Positions 23,584 to 38,148 of a stretch of 48,954 nucleotides of DNA are shown piece by piece. Under the pieces are notes generated by a model. The model was not told the origin of the DNA. It saw nothing but the letters and a program-made list of their open reading frames with translations, and did not search any database. The DNA is from Physocladia obscura. Taxonomy: Eukaryota; Chytridiomycota; Chytridiomycetes; Chytridiales; Chytriomycetaceae. Within the stretch, counting starts at the first letter, position 1. Each line of letters starts with the position of its first letter. The translations under genes were made by a program, and so were the position numbers. The DNA is taken from positions 1 to 48,954 of the forward strand of contig JADGJH010000008.1 of the NCBI GenBank assembly GCA_027596945.1. Reading direction: 5' to 3'.

Positions 23584-26244
23584 ATGATCAGTTCAACTTC
23601 ATCCGGAAAACCAAATTACGAGGAAAAAACTTGTGATGATGCGCCACAAGACAATAGCGTGGCAGTATCACGCGTAGAAAACTTTTCCAAAGAAGATGAA
23701 AAAGGCTCAACTTCGAACCACCAATTGCATTTTGAGATGAGCCATGATCTCATATCTGCACCATACCAAACCATGGTCGCTGCTAGTGCCGAAGAAACTG
23801 TTTTAACTAAACATTCACTCAACTCATCTGGTAATACTGGTGATAATCAACGACACCAAAATGTGCATGGCGTGTCTGAAATCGAAATAGATAAGTATCA
23901 GTACAGTACTCTTCATGAACAGCAATCTTCATTTTTATGCAAATCCAAGGCCGGTGACAACTCAACTCGTGGGATTACAGCAATTCTGGCCTCTAATTCC
24001 ACACCTGCAATCACTATACCTATTCAACCCCACCAATTCATTTCTCCACATCCAACTCAGTTTCTCATGCATCCACAAATTCTGTATCAGCAACAGCACT
24101 ATCATCAGCATGCAGGCCAATTTTATACAAACAGTCGTTTAACTAATACCGCATCGCCACTTCCACCACTTTTCGTCCCACATTCACAACATCCCCAACC
24201 TCACGCAATGTTCCAATATATTGCAAAACCTCCAGCATCACAAATACAAGCAACGGAATATATTCCACCGCAGCAATTACCATCTGTAGTTCACAGCAGG
24301 ATATTCAATCACGACGAGAATTTGGATGCAAATAACACACGTGAAGATGATGCCGTTGAATATTATAAAAATCGAGGCGGCACAAATGGAAGTAATCAAC
24401 TATCTCTATCGAGGTCGTTAGAGTCATTGGCAGAAGCTGCAGCTGCAGTCGAGGAATGTGAAAATCGCAGAGATGACCAAAGTCAATTTGCAAATTCAAC
24501 AAACAGAGCTTGTCATAATGAAAGAGAAGAGAAAATTACGGATAGAAATGAGCAAATTAACAATGCAGTTGATGCAGTTGATCTTAATCACGAAATTCAG
24601 AAAAATGCTTCCCGAGATCGCGGTGATGAAAAAATTGTAGGGTCTAGTGAAAAAGTTGAATGTACAGATAAAGGAATCTCATCGTCGAGAGACATAAATA
24701 GAAGCAACTCTTTTGGAAATGTGATTCTAGGAGATGGTGGAATGGTTCGTGGCATGAGCGTCGTGATGGAAATGGGTGGATTTGGACTTGGGGATTTACC
24801 TGGTATGCAAAACTCTCAAGGATCAATATCGAATTCACCGAACTCATCTGCAGTTTGGGGAGGTGTGGACAGTTTTCATTACAGTGGTAGCCAAAACGGT
24901 AGCAATCAAAGCTTGAACACAACCTTGGGAGCACCTCTTCCAAAATCTGAATATAGTAGTAATGTCAATGACAGCCACAGCAATGGCAGCAGGAATAATA
25001 TAGCGCCAGTATTTATCAATCACGGAATTCAAACATTGAATATGCCTCATATAGCGCCAGCTGAAGGAATTTCAAGCTTGAGTGCTTCAAGCAGTGTTAC
25101 AAACCTTGTTACACCGGTGCCACAAGGGCCACCGCCGCATCTGATACAGCCGTATTACTTTATTCCAGCTGCCCCAGCGACTCGCGCTCCAGATGGATCC
25201 TTCATTCATGCAGCAGCAACGAGTTTTCAGCCGCACCCGATATACTCTGGAATAATTCCCCAAATCATTAACAGTAGCGGTACTGCGGCTACTATAGGAA
25301 GTTTTGGTGATATGACTCAAACAATTGTACAACAACATCAAAAGCATCAAATACAAGATCAGACTCAAATTCAACCACTGATGCAACAACAATTCAGTGT
25401 CAACCCCATTGATTCATACGCAATTTATCCAAACATTCATTTGCAACAATCGCACCAGCAGCAAAACAGGCAAGGTTATTTTCAATGGAATCCTACTGGA
25501 GGATATTATCTTGCTGCAGCAATGCATCCTCAAATGCCGACACAGATTTTTCAGCAACACCATCCACAGCAATCTCAATCTATGGAACAGATGGAACATG
25601 GTTCGACTAATAATGAAACGCAACCAACAAATGGAAAGAGAGGTGGAAAACGGTGTTTAATGAAAGGAAGTCACAGTTTAAATGTGAGTCCCCGGCGTAA
25701 GAGGGCCGAAAGCTCAATCGAAAATTACCCAAACAGCGGAGACAATGAAGATTCGGAGGTGGTTTCGGTAAATCCGGTTTCCAACAACAAAGGTGGAATC
25801 AAGTATATTGAAGATAACGGGGTAATGAACGAACAAAAACAACAGCAAAAAACTGAAGAAAAACAAGAGAGCTGTGGAAATTGGGGTGGGTTTTATAATA
25901 CGACAGAAAATTATACAAACGAAGAAGAGCATAATCGCAAAAATTCTGTTCCGAGGAGATATTTGTGCTCTTTGTGCAGCAAAAGATTCACCAGACCATC
26001 GACATTAAGAACTCATATGAATTCACATACTGGAGAAAGACCATTTGTATGCACTGCACCAGGATGTGGGTGGAAATTTACGGTACTAAGTAATCTGAAA
26101 AGGCATTTGAAGATATGCCCTTCAGTTCAGCAACTTTATCAACATGAAGGAAATGAAGGTGAAGTGGAGGTTGAAATTCATGGGCAGCAATGTGAGGCTG
26201 GTGAAGTTGCAGTTTCGGCGAAAGAAGAAACTTTGGAAAAATAG
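23584..26244 (+). CDS. Two-finger C2H2-type transcription factor, Gln/Asn/Ser-rich
   Basis: A single-exon gene of 886 aa. Nearly all of it is low complexity, rich in Ser, Asn, Gln, Pro and His, with Q/H-rich stretches at about residues 155-215 and 575-700. A basic stretch (GKRGGKRCLMKGSHS) lies near residue 685. The DNA-binding part is at about 790-850: finger 1 YLCSLCSKRFTRPSTLRTHM, a TGERPF linker, and finger 2 FVCTAPGCGWKFTVLSNLKR. Finger 2 ends HLKIC, so its fourth zinc ligand is probably Cys, not His. A Gln/Glu-rich tail follows. Such proteins are common fungal regulators, loosely of the Azf1/Msn2-type layout, but targets cannot be predicted. No frame break is seen despite the repeats. 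Confidence 0.85.
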   Translation: MISSTSSGKPNYEEKTCDDAPQDNSVAVSRVENFSKEDEKGSTSNHQLHFEMSHDLISAPYQTMVAASAEETVLTKHSLNSSGNTGDNQRHQNVHGVSEIEIDKYQYSTLHEQQSSFLCKSKAGDNSTRGITAILASNSTPAITIPIQPHQFISPHPTQFLMHPQILYQQQHYHQHAGQFYTNSRLTNTASPLPPLFVPHSQHPQPHAMFQYIAKPPASQIQATEYIPPQQLPSVVHSRIFNHDENLDANNTREDDAVEYYKNRGGTNGSNQLSLSRSLESLAEAAAAVEECENRRDDQSQFANSTNRACHNEREEKITDRNEQINNAVDAVDLNHEIQKNASRDRGDEKIVGSSEKVECTDKGISSSRDINRSNSFGNVILGDGGMVRGMSVVMEMGGFGLGDLPGMQNSQGSISNSPNSSAVWGGVDSFHYSGSQNGSNQSLNTTLGAPLPKSEYSSNVNDSHSNGSRNNIAPVFINHGIQTLNMPHIAPAEGISSLSASSSVTNLVTPVPQGPPPHLIQPYYFIPAAPATRAPDGSFIHAAATSFQPHPIYSGIIPQIINSSGTAATIGSFGDMTQTIVQQHQKHQIQDQTQIQPLMQQQFSVNPIDSYAIYPNIHLQQSHQQQNRQGYFQWNPTGGYYLAAAMHPQMPTQIFQQHHPQQSQSMEQMEHGSTNNETQPTNGKRGGKRCLMKGSHSLNVSPRRKRAESSIENYPNSGDNEDSEVVSVNPVSNNKGGIKYIEDNGVMNEQKQQQKTEEKQESCGNWGGFYNTTENYTNEEEHNRKNSVPRRYLCSLCSKRFTRPSTLRTHMNSHTGERPFVCTAPGCGWKFTVLSNLKRHLKICPSVQQLYQHEGNEGEVEVEIHGQQCEAGEVAVSAKEETLEK

Positions 26245-26352
26245 AATAGAAATTTGCCTTTATCTGCCACATTCTGCAATACAGTTTTGTTTTTGATATC
26301 TTTGAAGCTTTCGGACGATTGATCAAAACACAAAAAAACAAAAAAACAAAAA
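26245..26352 (+). other. Short spacer before SMC1
   Basis: A/T-rich, with A runs near 26328-26352. No gene is seen. It follows the zinc-finger gene stop and precedes the proposed SMC1 start exon. Confidence 0.5.
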
Positions 26353-29300
26353 ATGGTTTGTATATTGCGCAAATATGCACAAGCGTTGCTAACTCAACCA
26401 ACTTAAAAACAAACAAATAAATCTAAATGCAAACTCGCGAATTGCTTGATTTGGCTCTGCTGGTTGTGGTGGTGTTCTCTGATTCACATTTATGCTTTTT
26501 CTATTACTTTATCCTTGTTCTGCCTCTCTGTTCTGTTTTGCTGGGCTTTGATCCCGCCTTGTAGGGACGCCTTGTACAACTCGAGGTGCATAACTTCAAA
26601 TCATATAAAGGGCATCAGGTTATTGGTCCTTTCGACGACTTCACGAGTGTCATTGGTCCGAACGGCGCCGGTGAGCCATTCAACTCATATTACATTCATC
26701 TAATATGCTGCCATGGCTCAATCGATTACTGCTAAACAACGATAGGGAAATCCAATTTGATGGATGCAATCTCGTTTGTCGTTGGTGTCCAGTCCGCACA
26801 TTTGCGGTCTGCACGTCTACGTGATCTGGTCTACATCAACGAGCGCGATAGCCAAGCCGCCAACGAATCCGACGATTCAAACTCGTCCAGCTCTCGTTCT
26901 GCGTCTGTCACTGCTGTTTATCAGAATTCCGATGGCGCGTTGACCAACTTTTCACGCTTGTGTGTTGTTATTCTTCGCACATGCACAATCTCATTTCTAA
27001 AAACATATCATCAGGATCTCATCCGCTGGCCTCAGTGAATATCGAATAAATAATCGAGGAGTTACTTATGCAAGATATTGTACCGTACTTGAAGCCGAAA
27101 ATATTCTAGTCAGGGCCAGGAATTTTCTGGTGTTCCAGGTACTTTCTGTCAACTAATCGTAAAAAAATTAACGCCGAATTATGTGTACACAGGGCGATGT
27201 CGAAACTGTCGCTTCACAATCGTCAAAAGATTTGACGCGACTTATTGAGCAGATCAGTGGGTTAGTTAAGTTTATTCTACAAGTTATCATTCTTAGGCGA
27301 TATCGCAGATCGCTTGAACTCAAACCTGAATACGAACGGCTTAAAGCCCTTTTGGAAAAAGCAAATGATGCTACTACAGTTAATTTTAACAAAAAACGTG
27401 GTATTAATGCCGAAATGAAGCAAGTCAAAGAGCAAAAAGAAGAAGCGGAACGATATCAGCGCCTTCTTGACCAAAGAGTAAGCTTAAAATCGCGGTTTAT
27501 GCAATTAAATGACGTGAATTTTCTAGGTTAAACAAATCATATGTCATCTTGTGTGGCGTTTGTTCCACCTTGATTTAGCTGTCAAAAGCGTGAAAGCCTC
27601 CGTGGAGACAGAGCAAGCGTCGGGAAGTGTAGTTGAAAAAAAATTCGAAGAAGCGGAACAATCATTTCGTGATGCAAAGAAAGAAATGGCTATTGCATCC
27701 AAGGAGTATCTAAAGGGTGAAAAGAGAATCAAAGAAACGACGGAAGACATTGCTGAAAAGGTAAACTTCCTGTGTATGTATAATTGATACTGATTTCTTA
27801 CTTCGAAATAAATTAGAAACCAGACGAATTGAGGCTCGAAGCACTTGCAAAAAATCTGACAAAAAAGATTGCACAAGCGACAATTAATTTGACAAAAGCT
27901 CAATACGACCATGAAAGACAGCAGGCGAGAATCCAAGAATTTGAAGATGAGCTGGAAAATGTCACGAAGGCATCTGAGAAATTTGAAGGTTTGTACAAAT
28001 GTGAACCTTTCAAGGCAACTAACGCCACAAAAAAGCTTCCGCTTTGAGATCTGCAAGCAAATCCGTTAAGCGAACATTCGATGCAGCCTCACGTGCGGAA
28101 TACAATCAAATGTATGATACTGTGTAGTGCTAGCTATAATATTTCAAATTAACTTACAATAGTCGCGAATCTGTGAATATTGCTACTGTGGCAGATCGTC
28201 AGAATCTTGCAACTATGCAGCGTCAAATAAAGACAGAAACAGAGGATATTAAACGAAAAGAAGAATCGGTCGCTGAATTCAGAGGAAAGGAATCCAGACT
28301 CGCGGAAGAAATCAATACTTTGGATGAGCGCAAAACGACTGTGTGTGTCTTGTTTGCGCACGGAAACATCGCTTCATTAAACCTTTAATTAAATAGTTTG
28401 AAAACAACGTCAATGAAACGAAAGCCGAACTCGAGAAGCTGAAGAAAGATTTGGAGACTATGGAAGCTGAACGTCGACGACTCAGGTAGGTTTTTAGAGC
28501 TTTATTTACAATTATAGCATTGTTGTCGTGGTTAATCTATACGGTTTTTTATTTCTAAAAAAGGCAACAAGAAACCGAAAAAAACGAAAAGCTTGCAGAA
28601 ATTCAGGAAAAATTATCGCAGGCACGGGCAGATCGGAGCGAAAGTGAACGAGATTTAAAAAATCGCGAGAATCTGGAAGCCTTGAAACGCATTTTTCCGG
28701 GTTCGAAACGAAATAATTAAACATATTGTTTCAGTGATTACTTATTAATTTGATACTAGGAGTGCATGGCCGTTTGGTTGACTTGTGCAAACCGACACAA
28801 AGGAAATACGACGTAGCTGTTGCAACTATTTTGGGAAGAAATATTGAATCAATTGTTGTTGATACCGAAAAAACTGGAATTGATTGTATTCAAGTTCGAT
28901 TTGAAATTCTTTTTGTTTCGTTTTCTTTTTTTTTTTTTACTAATTTGTATTTTCATTTTAGTATATGCGAGATCAAAGATCAGGAACTGCTACTTTTCTT
29001 CCTCTGGATACTTTGATTGTGAAGCCAATCAATGAAAAATATAGAAATTTTGCCAAAGGGTCACGTCTTGCTGTTGACGTTATTCAAGTTGAAGCTATTT
29101 ATGAACGCGCCGTTCAATTTGCGTGCAGTAATTCCCTTGTTTGTGAGACTTTGGAGGTAGCAAAGGAAGTTTGCTGGTCTCGCGGCCAAGAAGTGAAAGG
29201 TTGAATTTTTATTTTCTGCACTACCTTGTTTAACCTCTAGTTTATGTTCAGCCGTTACATTGGATGGAACAGTTCTGCATAAAACTGGATTAATGACAGG

Positions 29301-31453
29301 GGGTACTACTTCCTCATCGAGTAGAGACTCTCGGAGGTGGGAAGAAAAAGATATTGAAGGTATTTTGCATGTTTATATTATTTCTGTATAATTTCTAACT
29401 TTTTTTTTTGAATACCCAGCACTTCGTAAAGCCAGAGAAGTTTTAGTAAATGATCTTGCAGAAATTGCGAAGGCAAGACGCAAAGTTGCGAATGACGAGC
29501 AATTGCGGGCTGAAATCGCTTCAGGCGAAGCTAAATTGAACAACAGTTTGGATTTTTTGGTATAGAGTTTTATTGTATTGGTATATTGTGTTAAATATTT
29601 TTTTCCAGAACACAACAAAACGCAAGCAAGTTTCAGTTCAAAAAGAATTAGAAAATATTCGGAAAAGTGTTTCCACGATTGAACCTTCTCTCGCAACTCT
29701 AAAGATCGAACTTGCTGAGAAAATGCAAGAAATAAAAGAGTTGGAAGCAAAAATTTTTGAAATCGAGGACGAGCAATTTTCAGATTTTTGCAAACGATTT
29801 GATGTGGAAAATATTCGTGTTTTCGATGAAGGACAAGGGTCTTTGGACCGTGAACTCAATGAGAAAAGACTTGAATTTGAAACTAACAAAGCGCAGCTTA
29901 GCAACCAGTTGAGAATTTTTTAAAAAAAAATTTTTTTGAACTAATTTTTTAATTAGAATCACTTTTGAAAAGAATCAAGCCAAGGAAAGTGAAAATAGAA
30001 TCACCAAGTTAACCTCTACTATCGAAGCTTTGAATAAAGAGAACGAAGATGTTGCCGAAGCCACAGAAAATCATAAACAGGAAGTTAATCGCCTTCAAAA
30101 AAAACTTGACACCATCAAAATATCTTTGGAGGCAGTTAATGTTCGATTTAACGAGAAAAAAAAGGAAGTTGATGCAACAAAGAAAGCCGTTTCGGCATTA
30201 CAAAAAGATGCAGAAAATTATTTGAAAATTATAAACACAAAGGTATTTGTTTTTTATCTTTTTTTTTCTTTTCATTCAGCGATTTTCAATAGCTATCACA
30301 AATTGAGAGAATGAATGCCGAACGGTTAGCAATTTTCAGACGCTGCAAATTGGAAGAGATAGATTTGCCATTACTACGAGGATCACTTGATAATATTTCT
30401 CTGGAAGAAATTGATGTATTTCTTCTTTCCTTCTTCTCTTCAGTATTATATTTAAATAAAAGTAAAACAGCAAGTACCTACTGGCGATGACAGCATGGAA
30501 GTTGACGGCGAGGATAAAACCCAGCAATCTTCTCAAGCAAAAACAAAATCTCTACTGGAGTCTGTCACAATTGATTTTTCTATTCTGAAAAAAGAGCAAA
30601 AGAGGAATGGATCTGACGAAACAGAACTTGAGTTTCAAGAATCAATCAAGGCTTTGACTAATGAGATTGAAAAAATGGCTCCCAACATGAGAGCAAGCGA
30701 GAAGTAAGTTTTGATTTTTCCTTATTCTTTTTTAATTTAGTTAATATTCAATAACAGATTTGATGATGTCGAAGCCAAATTACGAATGACTGCTGAAGAA
30801 TTCGAAAATGCGCGAAAAGATGCCAAGTCTGCTAAAGATGCCTTTATTGAAATTAAAACTGAAAGGTTTAGATTCAAGTTTTGCGACTAATTTTTTTTAA
30901 CCTCGAAATACAGACTGACCAAGTTTCGAAATGCTTTTAATCATATTTCCGAACAAATTGACAAAATTTACAAAGACTTGACAAAATCGAAAACGTTTCC
31001 ATTGGGAGGCACTGCTTACTTGAGTTTGGAAGATAGCGAGGTTCTTCAGATTTCTTTTTTCTTCTGTGAACTAAATATTTTAAAAAGGAGCCTTATTTAG
31101 ATGGAGTAAAATTTCATGCAATGCCTCCGATGAAAAGATTTCGCGATATGGAACAGCTGTCTGGAGGAGAAAAGACAGTTGCCGCGTTGGCATTGTTATT
31201 TGCAATTCACTCATTTCGTCCAGCGCCATTCTTTGTTCTCGACGAAGTAGATGCTGCTTTGGATAATGCAAATGTGGCGAAAGTAGCGAACTACATCAAA
31301 TCGCGTGCATCAAACGAATTTCAGTTTATTGTAATCAGTTTGAAATCAACATTTTATGAAAGAGCGCAAGCACTTGTTGGTATATATAAGGACCAAGATG
31401 AAAATACATCGCGACTGCTGACAATGCGGCTTAAAGATTTGGGAGATGATTAA
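26353..31453 (+). CDS. SMC1: Cohesin subunit SMC1
   Basis: SMC1 pairs with SMC3 in cohesin, holding sister chromatids together. The N-terminal ATPase half starts [18 protein letters not shown] (exon from 26565), with Walker [21 protein letters not shown] assembled across the intron 26671-26745. Another junction (26959/27015) restores [18 protein letters not shown]. Long coiled coils follow. The hinge lies at about 28760-29200 ([20 protein letters not shown]). The C-terminal half ends with signature [20 protein letters not shown], Walker [17 protein letters not shown], and stop at 31453. About 17-20 exons; the 48-nt intron 27261-27308 is in frame and stop-free. The family begins MGRLV, so the ATG followed by GT at 26353 is the preferred start, with a 209-nt first intron. 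An alternative ATG at 26427 would add residues not typical of SMC1. Confidence 0.93.
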
Positions 31454-31557
31454 TTGTTATGCTGCTGTGCACGTTTTCTTGTAGTTTTTGAAGGCAATAA
31501 ATTGGACAATCATGTTGTAGACTGTTGAGAAAACTTTTTTTCTCCCCAAATAAGAAT

Positions 31558-32408
31558 ATGGCGTTGCCAAAACGGATTATCAAGGTGAATCTAGAGCCAA
31601 TCAAAGGCGAGCCACGCTTTATCATCGCATAATTATCATTACGCGATAACGCATCTATTCTTGGGCTGGTCCTGGCGGTGATAAATTCCAACAACTCACC
31701 GAATCAATCGCCTCTTTTTGCCTTAGGAAACCGAACGCCTCCTCGCAGAGCCGGCTCCCGGAATCAGCGCAATCCCGCATGAAGATAATTTGCGTTACTT
31801 TGACGTGATAATCAGTGGACCGGATCAGTCTCCTTTTGAAGGTAATTTTTTGTTCGTTTGTCTTGTGGTGGCATTGATGAATAAATTCTCCAGGTGGCTC
31901 CTTCAAGCTTGAGCTCTTTTTGCCCGAAGAGTATCCAATGGCTCCTCCAAAAGTTCGATTTTTGACGAAGATCTACCACCCGAATATTGACAAACTTGGG
32001 CGTATTTGTCTGGATATTTTGAAAGGTATCATTTACCATATCAATCATTGCTAGTTTAGGTTTGGAACTTATACTTTTGGGTTTTCTTTTTTTTCTTTGC
32101 ATCCTCTGTCAAAATGATGAATAGATAAGTGGTCTCCTGCATTGCAAATCAGAACAGTGCTTTTATCCATCCAAGCTCTTTTGTCTGCGCCAAATCCTGG
32201 TATGTCGACGATTCCAGACTCTTCGATCCGTTAGTTTTTAAATACAGCCTTGGAATAGATGACCCTTTGGCTAATGATGTTGCTCAGCATTGGAAGGATA
32301 ATGAAAAAGCAGCAATCGCAACTGGTATATTCAAATTTTTCATTAATAAATTTCTAAATAAATTCGAACCAAACAGCAAAAGATTGGACTGCTAAATATG
32401 CACAGTAA
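31558..32408 (+). CDS. UBC13: Ubiquitin-conjugating enzyme E2 Ubc13 (UBE2N)
   Basis: Ubc13, with an Mms2/Uev partner, builds lysine-63-linked ubiquitin chains in DNA damage tolerance. Six exons join in frame to 148 aa: 31558-31584, 31727-31841, 31894-32025, 32125-32199, 32259-32324 and 32377-32408. The N-terminus [18 protein letters not shown] is nearly diagnostic. The HPN motif with catalytic cysteine reads [20 protein letters not shown], followed by [17 protein letters not shown]. No residue expected to be essential is missing. It lies 104 nt after the SMC1 stop on the same strand. The partner Mms2 is not in the window. Confidence 0.96.
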
Positions 32409-32573
32409 TCTTTATCTTGAGTTGGGGTGTGATAAAATGCGAATTGGTTGTGGAATTTGTGGAGTCCTTTGTTTACCCTCCATAAATATTTTAAATACTT
32501 ACAACTTTTCGTGTGCCTTTATGATTTTTCTCTGGTGGTTTTGACTTCAAAAGTTTTCAGATTTCATTCAAAA
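32409..32573 (+). other. UBC13 3' flank and eL43 promoter region
   Basis: Noncoding and T-rich; together with the proposed 317-nt first intron of eL43 (32577-32893) it makes a stretch of nearly 490 nt with almost no coding sequence. No RNA gene or repeat is seen; a snoRNA in the intron cannot be ruled out by eye. Confidence 0.4.
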
Positions 32574-33229
32574 ATGGTTATTATCAGCATGTCATTCCCA
32601 TCCCCATCCCACCCATCATTACCCGTTAGACATTGTCATCGCTATCGCGGGTGTAATCAATCTATCATGCGTATATTTGCAGAAGCTGATGGCGAACTCG
32701 AAAGTGATGTCTGAGTTGAAGACGTGAATGGGCAACATAACAGATGTTTTCGACTGGGCCCAACGAATTGATGGGAATAATTGCAATCGATACTTATCGT
32801 GATAATTTATATCGTTCTTGCCTATATTTGACAATTCGCAAATCTGCGGTCGTAATTCTTTAATTATTTGTCACTGATTGTTGTGGATAATAGGCCAAAC
32901 GCACCAAGAAGGTCGGAGTTACTGGAAAGTATGGAACCCGTTACGGAGCTTCGCTCAGAAAGCAGGTTAAAAAATTCGAAATTACCCAACATGCAAAGTA
33001 CACGTGCACATTCTGCGGAAAGGTACGATCTGTATTGTGAACTAGACTTGTCTGAGGCTCAAATAAATTTGTACTTCCTCAGGATGCTGTTAAGCGCACT
33101 GCTGTTGGTATCTGGAACTGCAAGGGATGCAAAAAAACTTTGGCAGGGGGTGCCTGGACTGTTGGAACAACTGCTGCGGCAACTGTACGTGGTACTGTCC
33201 GTCGTCTCAGAGAGCTTACTGAGGCTTGA
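32574..33229 (+). CDS. RPL43: 60S ribosomal protein eL43 (RPL43/RPL37A)
   Basis: A small zinc-binding protein of the large ribosomal subunit. Exons 32894-33022 and 33083-33229 encode [20 protein letters not shown] onwards to [15 protein letters not shown]. The zinc ribbon CTFCGK...CKGCKK is split by the intron 33023-33082. Adding a start Met gives 92 aa, the usual length. No ATG adjoins exon 2, so the start must be in an upstream exon. The only ATG directly followed by GT in the upstream region is at 32574 (AAAAATGGTT), implying a start-codon-only exon and a 317-nt intron. This start is less certain than the rest; long first introns are common in ribosomal protein genes. Confidence 0.85.
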
Positions 33230-33338
33230 GTGGCCATTAGTTTCGTCACAATAAACAAGTTTTTCGTCTGACTTCAAATTTTCTGTCACGTAGTCCATTT
33301 ATTTTCAAATCGTACAAGCAGTAGAGGAACATCTTTAT

Positions 33339-37829
<4,491 letters not shown>

Positions 37830-38148
37830 TTTTTGCGAGAAAAAAAATGTCGACTGTTCGAATTCCTATGTTTGCAAATATTCCTCCGCTTTTCTTTCAG
37901 ATCAGTGACTTTGAACTTTCGTTAAACTCAAACCAATTATGAAGTCCGAAAATTAACAATGAAGCCAAAAAACGAAAACAAACTAAAAAAGCCAAAACAA
38001 AAAAACAAAAAAATCTGCAACACGCACGGACAGACACACTCAATTAAACATCTCCTCACAGGAACAACCACCAAAACCTGCACAAGTCCCTCTCTCTCTC
38101 CTTTTTTGGCGAAGGGAAAAAACAAAAAACAAACACCTTCTCAATCAA
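37830..38148 (-). other. SPT16 upstream region and TM9SF 3' flank
   Basis: About 320 nt; the + strand is strongly purine-rich with many AAAC/AAAAC runs, and there is a short CT run at about 38089-38102. No gene is seen. Confidence 0.5.
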
